A stretch of 64,000 nt of DNA from an uncultured Bacteroides sp. (GTDB lineage Bacteria; Bacteroidota; Bacteroidia; Bacteroidales; Bacteroidaceae), in contig USPQ01000006.1 of the NCBI GenBank assembly GCA_900556625.1, positions 5,700 through 69,699 on the forward strand, written 5' to 3'. The notes below the pieces were generated by a model. It was not told the origin of the DNA, did not search any database, and was given only the letters and a program-made list of their open reading frames with translations. Each line of letters opens with the position of its first letter. The first letter of the stretch is position 1. The translations under genes and the position numbers were made by a program. Shown one piece after another: positions 50,201-59,185 of this stretch.

Positions 50201-52162
50201 TTATAATGTTTCTTCTATCCGATCAGAAAGCACAATTCCTCCTTGAGGATAAACTTCTAATTGCACCCTTCCCTTTTCTTTTACCTTCAAAGGTATAAGC
50301 TGAGGTTCTCCTCTCTTATCATCTTTATAAAGAGACACTGTTTTTCCGGCAAACATATCCAAATCAAACTTCAATTTTAACGGTTCACTTCCGGCATTTA
50401 CAGCTGCTACATACCAAGTATCTCCATGACGACGGGCTAAAACTATGTATTTTCCCGGATAACCTTCAATGAAACGTGTTTCATCCCAAGTGACAGGAAC
50501 CTGTTTCATAAAATCCATGCAAACCGGAGAAACATCATTCAGATTATTCGGAGCAAGAGCAAAGTTCTGAACGGGGTTTTGGAATAGTATGGCTGTCGCC
50601 AACTGGAATATGTCAGTAGTACGACGAGTGGTGCCTCCGTCATTGTTACGATTCAGACGCTTGTTCAGGAAGCAGCCGCCAAACTCCATACAGCCTACTG
50701 CGTTGCGAATGAACGGATGCAGGCAAGTATTGAATGCTTCTTCATCACAGAAATGCTGGCTGAACACCATATTCTCGGAAGCCAGCACAGCTTCACTGCC
50801 TACATAATTGGGATACATACGTTCCCAGCCGCGAGGTAAGGTGCAACCATGGAAGATTACCATTAGCCCGTGGTCATCCGCATCGCTCAGGATCTCTTCA
50901 TACAGGCGCATCGTCTCCTGTTTGTCGCCACCGAAAAAATCGACTTTGATTCCTTTTACACCCAGGCTTTGCAGCCATTTCATTTCACGTTTGCGGATGA
51001 TTGCATTGTCCATGTGATTAATCGGGCCTTGTTCAATGTCATTCCAATAGCCGGAGGAACTGTACCACAAAAATAATTCCACTCCTTTGCCACGTGCGTA
51101 GTCAATCAGAGATTTCATACGTTCACGGCCGATATTAGTATCCCACCAGTTATCTATCAGTGCATATTCATATCCCATAGCGGCGGCAAAATCAATGTAA
51201 CGCATCTGGTCGTCATAGTTGATACTGCCGTCCTGCCAAAGAATCCAACTCCATGTGCCACGCCCGAAACGGTAGTCATGCTTCGTCTCATAAAGAGGGT
51301 TTACGACATCCCAAGGAACAGTGGTTTCCACAATCGGTTTCAACGTTTCGCCGACGGTAATCGTACGCCAAGGGGTAGCACCGGGTAATGCGAATGCCGG
51401 AGCAACCGTTCCGTTGCCATTATTCTCTTCGGGCATCGGGAACGCCACTGTGTACAGATTGCCTTCACTGACATCGCTCAAACGGGAACCGCAATAGCGA
51501 CTGTCTACTCCTGTTTCGCTCACCAGCACCCAACCGGCGTCACCGATACGGAACAGACAAGGGAAAGTATATCCATGACCGTACTGCGAACGTTCGCTCA
51601 TCGGTGCATCCGCTTTATATTCTTCTTCATAACTCGGTTTTGTGCGCTTCCATCCGATCATCGCATCGCTCTGCGGACACAGGAAAGTTGTAGTCTGCCG
51701 CGGAAAACGGAAACCGGTCTGTTCATGATTGACGGTAACGCTGCCTTTCCCTCCCTGTCGCGGTAAGGTATAACGGAAAGCGACATCATTATTACTTACG
51801 CGGAAAACGATTCCTATCTTCTGTCCCTGCGCATTCTCCAAATTACAAGTCAGTTCATTCGCACGATAATGTACTTGGGAAGTCTTAATACGTGTCTGAT
51901 GATAGACAGTATCTATCACCTCTACGGAATGTCCCGACAACTTCAGGGCTTTCGTAAAGTCGCCTATATTCGTGCTGATTCCCAAAGGAGATTTTTCCAG
52001 CATTGCTTTCCCGTTGTAGGTAACGGAATAGCAGGGAGTTTCTTCGTCCTGCACAAATACAACTAATTGCAGTTTCTCATCCGGGCCTTTCACTACTACA
52101 TCTTGTGCTGCAAGGCTATTCAGGCTGAGAGATATCGCCAATATGCTTACAATGTTTTTCAT
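50201..52162 (-). CDS. GH97 glycosidase, retaining subtype
   Basis: The 653-residue secreted enzyme (signal peptide MKNIVSILAISLSLNSLAAQ) has the three GH97 parts: N-terminal beta-sandwich (~25-280), (beta/alpha)8 barrel (~290-560) and C-terminal beta domain. Barrel motifs are GTWSWILWQDGSINYDDQMRYIDFA, YEYALIDNWWD, GVKGIKVDFFGGDKQ and MVIFHGCTLPRGWERMYPNYVGSEAV. Asp408 in KVDFF matches the nucleophile of the retaining (alpha-galactosidase-type) GH97 branch; SusB-like inverting enzymes lack it. Likely substrates in this PUL are alpha-galactose or beta-L-arabinopyranose caps. The start at 52162 gives a proper signal peptide. Last gene of the right block. Confidence 0.85.
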   Translation of the reverse strand: MKNIVSILAISLSLNSLAAQDVVVKGPDEKLQLVVFVQDEETPCYSVTYNGKAMLEKSPLGISTNIGDFTKALKLSGHSVEVIDTVYHQTRIKTSQVHYRANELTCNLENAQGQKIGIVFRVSNNDVAFRYTLPRQGGKGSVTVNHEQTGFRFPRQTTTFLCPQSDAMIGWKRTKPSYEEEYKADAPMSERSQYGHGYTFPCLFRIGDAGWVLVSETGVDSRYCGSRLSDVSEGNLYTVAFPMPEENNGNGTVAPAFALPGATPWRTITVGETLKPIVETTVPWDVVNPLYETKHDYRFGRGTWSWILWQDGSINYDDQMRYIDFAAAMGYEYALIDNWWDTNIGRERMKSLIDYARGKGVELFLWYSSSGYWNDIEQGPINHMDNAIIRKREMKWLQSLGVKGIKVDFFGGDKQETMRLYEEILSDADDHGLMVIFHGCTLPRGWERMYPNYVGSEAVLASENMVFSQHFCDEEAFNTCLHPFIRNAVGCMEFGGCFLNKRLNRNNDGGTTRRTTDIFQLATAILFQNPVQNFALAPNNLNDVSPVCMDFMKQVPVTWDETRFIEGYPGKYIVLARRHGDTWYVAAVNAGSEPLKLKFDLDMFAGKTVSLYKDDKRGEPQLIPLKVKEKGRVQLEVYPQGGIVLSDRIEETL

Positions 52163-52240
52163 ATATACTAATTCCAGCTTATTATCTTTAGAAAATTCAC
52201 ATCTACCCCCAGATACGTTCTTTTTCACTTCCAGCAACTT

Positions 52241-54700
52241 CTACTTCGTTTTCAGACGAATCACCGTAAATGAATAGGCGGGTAGTTGCTGCTTGAAGTT
52301 TGCTCCGACTTCGATAGTGTCGGTCACGGGAAGTGGAGTTGATTCCGGTACACCTGCCAATACTGTCCTTACAGCAGAAGGTTGAACACTGCCTATGCCA
52401 GGTAATTGTATTTCTGTCTCCACACTGACAGGCAATAAGTTGACCAGTTTCACAATCACATCTCCGGTCTTGCTATCGCGGACAATGGAGGAACCGATAC
52501 GAAGCTTCACCCGGTTGTCCTGATTATCAAGAATTATCTGTGAGGGGATATAATGGCTACCTGCATTCTGCCCATATAACTTTTGAACGTAATATCCGGT
52601 AGTCGGTTTCACTTCACGGTTATTGAAGTAAATCAAGTCCGGGCTCCATTGGGTATGCTTTTCTTTTGCCAGCAAAGGAGCATAAGAAGTCATGTGTACT
52701 ACGTCTCCATTACGTTCCAAGGCGGTCAGGTAAAGAGCTTCAGTCAATGCTGTTTCCATATTGGCTTTCCGCCCGGGAATATGAGTGGCATATTCGCCTA
52801 GATAAACTTTAGTCTTTTTTGAACGGTCGTATTTATCGTAGAAGTCCTGATTATGCAGAAACCACCCCGGAGACTGATAATAATGTTCGTCTACCATAGG
52901 AATGCCTAATTTATCCGCCAACTTCCAACCTTCGACGTAATCGGTACCTTCATTGAAAGGACCAACTGTACCTACAACGATTATTTCAGGGTATTTCTCC
53001 TTAATCGCATTGAAAATCATCGTAAAGCGTTCCTCGAAAATATCAGTGATAAGATCCTCATTACCGATACCTATATACTTCAGATTGAAAGGCTTCGGAT
53101 GTCCGGATTCGGCACGTACCTTTCCCCATTTTGTCTTTCGGGCGTCACCATTCGCCCATTCTATCAAATCCAGAATATCCTGAATATAAGCAGGCATTTC
53201 ACTCATCGGGATACCGCCTTGTTGTCCGCCTCTCAAATCACCGTGACAAGCAGAGTTCTGACAAGGCACACCGGCAGCAAGCACCGGAAGCGGTTCGGCA
53301 CCTATATCCTCGCAAAACTGGAAATATTCATAATAACCCAGTCCCATGCTCTGATGATACCCCCAAAGGTTGCGGGCAGATTTACGGGCTTCCAACGGGC
53401 CAATCGTATTTTTCCATTGATAGATATTCTTCAAACCGTCTCCATGAGCTACACAACCACCGGGGAAACGGACAAAGCGAGGATGTATATCGGCTAGTGT
53501 CTGCGCCAAATCGGCACGCAGACCATTCTTTCTACCTTTGAATGTATTCTGTGGAAAAAGAGAAATCATATCCAATTCGACTTCTCCCACTGATTGCAGT
53601 TGAAGTTCCAGATGCGTATCGGCAGCTGTTTTTGCAGTCAATACAGTTTTATAAGTTTTCCATGAACGGGAAGAAACGGTTATCGATGCCTCTCCCTGCA
53701 CTGTGCCATTGGAATCTATCAAACGTACCTGCAATTTGTTAGATTTATGTCCGGCCGGAATACGTCCAAACAAAGAGAAATCATACTTTTCGCCGGCTTG
53801 AAGGGCTATCCCATCAAACCCTGCATTTGTCAGTACAGCTCCCGGCTGTTGTATATTCAACACAGCGTAATGAGGATTATTCGGATGAACGGGATCGGAG
53901 GTATTTATTGTGAATGTGGCATTATCTCCCTCCAACTTCCAGGAATGCGTACTGTTCCAATTCTTATCTCCCTCACGGTCGGACGGATCATATTCAAAAT
54001 CCCTGTTTTGAATCAGTTCTGCGTATAAGCCACCATCAGCAGAATAGTTAATATCTTCGAAGAATATTCCCAACAGCAAATTACTGATTTCTTTTGTTTC
54101 CTCCGGTTGTACCGTAATCGTCGCTTTTACAGGTTTCAGCCCGGCAAAACGCTCTTTATCTTGTACCGGACGTTCTGCATGCAAAAAATTCCGGTATTGG
54201 TTCCTTTCATAGTGTTTCGTCAATTTGTCCACCAGTGTCCAAGATACCCGATTAATATTTCCGGTCTGTTCCTGCCCGTCAATAGTTACCTTTACTCTTG
54301 TTCCCTCAAAATCAGAGGTTACTTGAGGATATTTCTGACTTTCCCAATAAACCAGGTCTTTCGATTTTGCCTGCCCGTATCCGTCATGTGTATTCAACTT
54401 CCATGTGCAGAGCCATCCGCCGTCAGGAAGTTGCTTCAAGAACGGATCGAGCATTTTCTTCTGCGATCCCCAACGGCTATAATCACAACGGAGGTATCCG
54501 GTTCCCTGTCCTACTGCGAACCAATGCTTCTGATCCATGCTCCAGGCAAAACGAAGTCCGCTGCGTCCGTCATCCCGGGAAGTTGCATACGAAAATAGAA
54601 AAACGGAATCCGGAGTGTTCGCCGCCTCTCCGATTGCAGCTAAAGTAACCTGTTGGAACGACAAAAACAAGACAATTACTAGCAGGAATAATTTTTTCAT
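52241..54700 (-). CDS. GH51 alpha-L-arabinofuranosidase with truncated GH43-like N-terminal domain and CBM
   Basis: The 819-residue secreted protein begins with a signal peptide (MKKLFLLVIVLFLSFQQVTLA). Residues ~30-130 (VFLFSYATSRDDG...SKDLVYWESQKYP) align by eye with the first part of the neighbouring GH43 product, but no general-acid block follows. A CBM4_9-like beta-sandwich spans ~230-380, then the GH51 barrel and C-terminal beta-sandwich. The acid/base is Glu548 (YIGIGNED) and the nucleophile Glu636 (YLGEYAT). It should release L-arabinofuranose side chains. The ATG at 54700 is preferred to upstream in-frame codons because it begins the signal peptide. Confidence 0.85.
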   Translation of the reverse strand: MKKLFLLVIVLFLSFQQVTLAAIGEAANTPDSVFLFSYATSRDDGRSGLRFAWSMDQKHWFAVGQGTGYLRCDYSRWGSQKKMLDPFLKQLPDGGWLCTWKLNTHDGYGQAKSKDLVYWESQKYPQVTSDFEGTRVKVTIDGQEQTGNINRVSWTLVDKLTKHYERNQYRNFLHAERPVQDKERFAGLKPVKATITVQPEETKEISNLLLGIFFEDINYSADGGLYAELIQNRDFEYDPSDREGDKNWNSTHSWKLEGDNATFTINTSDPVHPNNPHYAVLNIQQPGAVLTNAGFDGIALQAGEKYDFSLFGRIPAGHKSNKLQVRLIDSNGTVQGEASITVSSRSWKTYKTVLTAKTAADTHLELQLQSVGEVELDMISLFPQNTFKGRKNGLRADLAQTLADIHPRFVRFPGGCVAHGDGLKNIYQWKNTIGPLEARKSARNLWGYHQSMGLGYYEYFQFCEDIGAEPLPVLAAGVPCQNSACHGDLRGGQQGGIPMSEMPAYIQDILDLIEWANGDARKTKWGKVRAESGHPKPFNLKYIGIGNEDLITDIFEERFTMIFNAIKEKYPEIIVVGTVGPFNEGTDYVEGWKLADKLGIPMVDEHYYQSPGWFLHNQDFYDKYDRSKKTKVYLGEYATHIPGRKANMETALTEALYLTALERNGDVVHMTSYAPLLAKEKHTQWSPDLIYFNNREVKPTTGYYVQKLYGQNAGSHYIPSQIILDNQDNRVKLRIGSSIVRDSKTGDVIVKLVNLLPVSVETEIQLPGIGSVQPSAVRTVLAGVPESTPLPVTDTIEVGANFKQQLPAYSFTVIRLKTK

Positions 54701-54782
54701 GGCATAAGTATCATTAAGATTATCAATCATAAAGACAAACTCTTCACTGTTATGAGAAGCACATATTGAGTGTAAAATCACC

Positions 54783-54798
54783 AATTATTATTCAAAGG
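54783..54798. promoter_or_regulatory. Copy of the shared PUL motif upstream of GH51
   Basis: The plus strand reads AATTATTATTCAAAGG, one mismatch from the AATTATCATTC core and in the same orientation as the GH35 site. It lies in the 192-nt gap between the GH43 and GH51 genes. No good TAnnTTTG element follows (TATGATTG is the nearest), so a separate GH51 promoter is uncertain. Confidence 0.35.
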
Positions 54799-54892
54799 CA
54801 TATCAAGAAACAAGCGAACAAGAACAAATTGTACGCCTTTCCTGTCTTATGTATTATTTTCCAGTCTTAAGGCAGCAATTTGCTCCGGCTTA

Positions 54893-55864
54893 TCATAGGC
54901 CGGTTGGTTTGCCGTAGACCTTATACAAACGTTTCAATTCTTTTTCAGTGATAGGTATCACAGTTCCGTGACGAGGGTGAAAGTCCATACTGACAGCATG
55001 ATCTATGACTTTAAAATTTTCCAGGTCGGTACTTTCCGTAAACTGGTATTTGCCTTTCATATATACATCGTACATCAGGATATACTTGTCCGAACCTATT
55101 AGCGGAAAGATACTCGAACCTTCTACCGCTTCTTTCGTCTGCTGTTTGTATTCCCCTGATTCCGTCCATTGTCCGGAAGTCAGGGAGACGGTAGTCGCTT
55201 TCTTGATGCCGTTTCCATCTCCTTCTGTCTTATAAAACAGATGATACAGTCCATCTTTATAGATGATATCTCCGTCGATACATGACTTGCCATTTTTAGG
55301 AAGAAACAAGGGCTTCGGCTCACCTTCAAGGTCGGTAAAGTCTTTATTCGCATACGCATAATAAATGATATCTGCGCCATTGCCATGCTTCATTGACCAA
55401 TATACCATATACTTTCCGGCTTCTTTGTCATAAACGGTCTGTGGAGCCCATACACGTTTCAGGTTTTCCTGGGCAGGATATTTCTTTTGAATATTGACAA
55501 TATTGGAAGTCCAGTGCACCAGGTCCTTCGATTTCAACAGCACCATGGCACGGTTGGAATCCCAACCGTTTCCGGACACCATGTCGGTGACAACCATATA
55601 GAATGTTTTACCGTTCTCACAACGCAAGATATGAGGATCACGTACCCCACCCGTAGAACTAATCACACGGGAATCAAGTACAGGTTGGTTACCATTCAGG
55701 GCTTTATAATTATATCCGTCGAGGCTGACTGCCATGCGGATCGCTTCTTCGCTCATCCGGTTCCCGGTAAAGTAGACAAACAAGTAAGCGGATTGCTGGC
55801 AGTAACCGGTCAGCACTCCTATAAAAAGGAGTGCTAAAAGGGTAGTATATTTCTTCATATTCAT
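54893..55864 (-). CDS. GH43-like glycosidase, secreted
   Basis: The 323-residue protein has a signal peptide (KKYTTLLALLFIGVLTGYCQ) and a GH43 propeller whose base Asp comes late: AYLFVYFTGNRMSEEAIRMAVS, then GGVRDPHILR (Asp76), LLKSKDLVHW, KSCIDGDIIYKDGLYHLFYK (pKa Asp), and KEAVEGSSIFPL (acid Glu). It is probably an arabinosidase or arabinanase-like exo-enzyme. It is 28 nt after GH35 and probably in its operon. Its first ~100 residues resemble the N-terminal region of the GH51 protein encoded next, suggesting shared origin. The start may be ATG 55864 or 55858. Confidence 0.78.
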   Translation of the reverse strand: MNMKKYTTLLALLFIGVLTGYCQQSAYLFVYFTGNRMSEEAIRMAVSLDGYNYKALNGNQPVLDSRVISSTGGVRDPHILRCENGKTFYMVVTDMVSGNGWDSNRAMVLLKSKDLVHWTSNIVNIQKKYPAQENLKRVWAPQTVYDKEAGKYMVYWSMKHGNGADIIYYAYANKDFTDLEGEPKPLFLPKNGKSCIDGDIIYKDGLYHLFYKTEGDGNGIKKATTVSLTSGQWTESGEYKQQTKEAVEGSSIFPLIGSDKYILMYDVYMKGKYQFTESTDLENFKVIDHAVSMDFHPRHGTVIPITEKELKRLYKVYGKPTGL

Positions 55865-55892
55865 TTAATATTCAGCACTTGGCTGGGAGTAA

Positions 55893-58229
55893 TCAATACT
55901 TGAAATCGGCTGGTTTCACATAGACACGATATTCTTTAATCATACCCGGATAATTCTTTTCGGCACGGGGCAGATAACGGAAGCCTGTTACAGTCTCCAC
56001 CTTACTCAAATCAATCACCAGTTGGTGAGGATACGCCACATTATCTACTGTCATCCAGAAAGTAGATTCCTGTAAATCGAAAATCTTATCGGCTGTACGG
56101 TTACCGCTGCGTGTTTCCTCACTATCGGCATAACGAATCTTCCAATGTTCTCGGGATACCGGTTTGCCGTCCGCACCCAGAACATCAAATTCTGCAATAG
56201 CAGCAATATTGTCATTTGCCTGTGGTGAAAGAGCTTCGAGACAAAAATAACGTCCTTTCACCGGAGTAGTAAAACGTACTTCCTGCCAGCCGTTGCCCGG
56301 AGTAAATGCACCTTCGTGTGCAACCTTCTCGCCTGTCAGTTTCAGTTTCTCTCCCTCTTTGCGATGAGTTTCCGGTGCTTTTTCACGAAGCACATCCAAG
56401 AGGGGTTTCTTCAGGCCTTTGATAGAAGCTTTGGCGGGACCTTTCAAGTCAAGAACAAGAATCTCATTCTCACCTTCTTTCAGCCAACATCCCGGCATAA
56501 AGAGAGTCTGCTGAGGACCAATCTCCCAGAAACGTCCCATAGCATGACCGTTCACCCATACCATACCTTTTCCCCAAGTACTCATATCAAGGAAAGTATC
56601 ACCGACTTTGTCCAGTTTAAAGGTCGTTTTATAGTAAGCAGGCATAGCTGGTAATATTTTCGTATCCTGATAGTTCTTATTCTTAATAAAGGAGTAATCT
56701 ACAGGGAAGCTGTACACCGTCCAGTTTTTCAGTTCTTTTGACCGGTCGCCGGAAACAAGTTCCACCTTTTCCGTGATTCCCTTCCGGTCGTGAATGGACT
56801 TATCAAAGTTTACACGTCCCATAGCCTCTACCAGAATATCCAGTTGCGTCCCTTTCTTCAAAGCAGGCAACACCGTCGTGAACTCACCTTTACGACGATC
56901 CAAACGTGTCAACAGTTTACCGTCAGCATAGATTTGTGCCCAATCATGCACTTCGGTAATCTTCAGAGTCGTTCCGGATTTTACAGCTTCGGGCAATGTC
57001 GTCCGATACAGAATTGTTCCCCAACCTTGGTTAAATTGTTCCATAGGTTGAATATCCACCGTTTGTTTTGCTTCCGGCAGATTAGAGAAAAGAGGAGCTA
57101 TTTTTGTAAAATGAAACTCAGGAATTTCAATGACCGGCAATGCGGCAGGTATTTCAGGCAACGCTTCACCGGCAGGAAGATATGTTTTCAATAAATCGCG
57201 AAGCAGGAAATACTTCTCTGTCGTCCAACCGGCTTCACTGATAGGAGCGTCATAATCATAGGAACTGCACATGGCAGAATAAGCAGGATTATTAGCACCT
57301 CCCCAATGTCCGAAAGTGGTTCCACCGTGAGTCATATAAAGACTGAAAGAAATATTACGATCGAGCATATCCTTGATTCCCTGTACCATGTCTTTTGCAG
57401 GACGCGTCTCATGTTTTCGTCCCCAATGGTCGAACCAGCCACTCCAGAATTCACTGCACATCAACGGAGTTTCCGGACGAAGTTCTTTCAGTTTCTTGAA
57501 TTGTTGGTCAATATTGGCACCGGTTCCAAAATTCACAGTCCAGAGCAAATCCTCCAATGCGTTATTTGTGAAGTTACTACTCCAGTCACACTGGAAAAGA
57601 GGCACATCCGTAAACCCTGATTCGCGTACCAAATCACGCACGGCAGCTACATAAGGCTTGTCGGTTGCATAAGAGCTGTATTCATTCTCTACCTGCACCA
57701 TGATGATATTACCACCTTTATTTACTTGCAGTGGCGCCAATTGTTTGCCGACTTCTTTCATAAAGATGCCTACGCGCTCCATATAATAGGGATCGAGCGT
57801 ACGAAGCGCCACATCTTTTTTCTTCAGCAGCCACCAGGGAAGACCTCCCATTTCCCATTCCGCACACACATAAGGACCGGGACGGACAATGACATACATC
57901 CCATGCTTTTGTGCCGCACGACAGAAAGCAGCAATATCGTTCTGACCGGAAAAGTCAAACTTACCTTCTTCCTGTTCATGGATATTCCAAAAGATATAGA
58001 TACAAATGGTATTCATCCCCAATGCTTTGCACATCTCAATACGATGTTCCCAATAAGCTTGCGGGATACGGGTGTAATGAAGTTCGGCGGCCTTCACCAC
58101 AAATGGTTCACCATCCAGCAAAAAGGTATTCTTGCCGGCTTCAAATTTGCGGGCAGTAGTTTGTGCCTGTGCACTACTAAAGATAACGACTGTAAAAAGT
58201 ACCAGTAAAGCAATCAATCTGTTTCTCAT
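55893..58229 (-). CDS. GH35 beta-galactosidase with C-terminal F5/8C-like domain
   Basis: The 778-residue secreted enzyme (signal peptide MRNRLIALLVLFTVVIFSSAQAQ) has the GH35 barrel at ~28-350: RPGPYVCAEWEMGGLPWWLL, MVQVENEY (acid/base Glu183), LMCSEFWSGWFDHWG (nucleophile Glu260), and MTHGGTTFGHWGGAN. Beta-jelly-roll domains (~395-610) include MVWVNGHAMGRFWEIGPQQTLFMPGCWLKEGENEI. Residues ~635-775 form a discoidin-like domain. It should remove terminal beta-galactose from galactan side chains. It heads the right-hand operon with a TACCTTTG promoter and a strong copy of the PUL motif. Confidence 0.92.
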   Translation of the reverse strand: MRNRLIALLVLFTVVIFSSAQAQTTARKFEAGKNTFLLDGEPFVVKAAELHYTRIPQAYWEHRIEMCKALGMNTICIYIFWNIHEQEEGKFDFSGQNDIAAFCRAAQKHGMYVIVRPGPYVCAEWEMGGLPWWLLKKKDVALRTLDPYYMERVGIFMKEVGKQLAPLQVNKGGNIIMVQVENEYSSYATDKPYVAAVRDLVRESGFTDVPLFQCDWSSNFTNNALEDLLWTVNFGTGANIDQQFKKLKELRPETPLMCSEFWSGWFDHWGRKHETRPAKDMVQGIKDMLDRNISFSLYMTHGGTTFGHWGGANNPAYSAMCSSYDYDAPISEAGWTTEKYFLLRDLLKTYLPAGEALPEIPAALPVIEIPEFHFTKIAPLFSNLPEAKQTVDIQPMEQFNQGWGTILYRTTLPEAVKSGTTLKITEVHDWAQIYADGKLLTRLDRRKGEFTTVLPALKKGTQLDILVEAMGRVNFDKSIHDRKGITEKVELVSGDRSKELKNWTVYSFPVDYSFIKNKNYQDTKILPAMPAYYKTTFKLDKVGDTFLDMSTWGKGMVWVNGHAMGRFWEIGPQQTLFMPGCWLKEGENEILVLDLKGPAKASIKGLKKPLLDVLREKAPETHRKEGEKLKLTGEKVAHEGAFTPGNGWQEVRFTTPVKGRYFCLEALSPQANDNIAAIAEFDVLGADGKPVSREHWKIRYADSEETRSGNRTADKIFDLQESTFWMTVDNVAYPHQLVIDLSKVETVTGFRYLPRAEKNYPGMIKEYRVYVKPADFKY

Positions 58230-58263
58230 GGTTTATTCAAAATAGAATTTTAATAGTATACGA

Positions 58264-58316
58264 CAAAGGTAGGCGATTCACCTAAATCCGAGGGCATAAT
58301 TATCATTCAAAAAGGG
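58264..58316 (-). promoter_or_regulatory. Promoter of the GH35 operon with candidate HTCS site
   Basis: The minus strand has TACCTTTG at 58264-58271, 34 nt before the GH35 ATG. The plus strand at 58298-58316 reads AATTATCATTCAAAAAGGG, matching the susC-promoter copy at 18 of 19 positions. It lies 26 nt beyond the -7, just upstream of where the -33 element would be, a typical activator position. This marks the right edge of the PUL. Confidence 0.6.
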
Positions 58317-58420
58317 TTAGAAATAAAGCAAAATAACTACAAACAGGGCCATTTTCATTTATTTTCCCACTACAAAAGCAATATCCAGCATAAGTCCGGC
58401 TATCAGTCATAACACCAAAA

Positions 58421-59185
58421 TCAGTTTTCTTTCGTCAACATACTTTCCAGTTCTTCCGCATTCAGGCGAAGATAGAATTGCCCGCGATAGGCGACAGAGA
58501 TAGCTCCCGTTTCTTCGGAAACAATAATGGCGTGTGCATCCGACTGCTGTGAGATACCCATAGCGGCCCGATGACGCAAGCCGAGTTCTTTAGGTATATT
58601 CAAATCGTGAGAAACAGGAAGAATACATCCTGCCGCTTTGATACGTTTCTTGCTGATAACCATTGCCCCGTCATGTAACGGACTATTCTTGAAGAAGATA
58701 TTTTCAATTAAACGTTGGTTGATTGCCGCATCAATCATTTCACCTGTACGGACGATTTCGTCTAAAGGAACGTTATGCTCAATGACAATCAGTGCACCGA
58801 CTTTTTGCTTTCCCATGCTCAGACAAGCCATTACCACAGGCATAATATCATCATGTTTCAATACTTCTTTCTTCGCCCCGTTAAAGAGACGGGCCAATGC
58901 ACTGACATGCCGGTGAGAACCCAAAGTCAGCAAGAAACGGCGTATCTCGTCCTGAAACAGTACGATCAGCGCTATCACGCCCACATTCATCAAAGTATCG
59001 AAGATGGAACCCAGCAACTTCATCTCCAAAACCTGAGTCACCACCAACCAGATCAGTATAAAAACCAGAATACCGGTGAATACCTTGATAGAGCCGGAAG
59101 CCTTCATCAACTTGTATGTATAATACAGCAAGAAAGCCGCCAACAGAATATCAATAAAATCTTTTATGCCAAATTCAAAAAACAT
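58421..59185 (-). CDS. cdaA: Diadenylate cyclase (c-di-AMP synthase), CdaA type
   Basis: The 254-residue membrane enzyme makes the second messenger c-di-AMP from two ATP. Three transmembrane helices fill residues ~10-80 (IDILLAAFLLYYTYKLM; IKVFTGILVFILIWLVVTQVLEM; LMNVGVIALIVLFQDEIRRFL), followed by the DisA_N domain with catalytic motifs SPLHDGAMVI (DGA) and LGLRHRAAMGIS (RHR). Its ATG lies inside the end of folP (11-nt overlap), so the two are translationally coupled. No c-di-AMP phosphodiesterase is in the window. Confidence 0.93.
   Translation of the reverse strand: MFFEFGIKDFIDILLAAFLLYYTYKLMKASGSIKVFTGILVFILIWLVVTQVLEMKLLGSIFDTLMNVGVIALIVLFQDEIRRFLLTLGSHRHVSALARLFNGAKKEVLKHDDIMPVVMACLSMGKQKVGALIVIEHNVPLDEIVRTGEMIDAAINQRLIENIFFKNSPLHDGAMVISKKRIKAAGCILPVSHDLNIPKELGLRHRAAMGISQQSDAHAIIVSEETGAISVAYRGQFYLRLNAEELESMLTKEN

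Noticed and set aside
25157..58229. Pectin/rhamnogalacturonan PUL, suggested by GH105
   Set aside because: No PL1/9/10/11, GH28, GH78 or GH106 enzyme is present, whereas GH16, GH43_24 and DUF2264 fit arabinogalactan. It remains possible for side chains.
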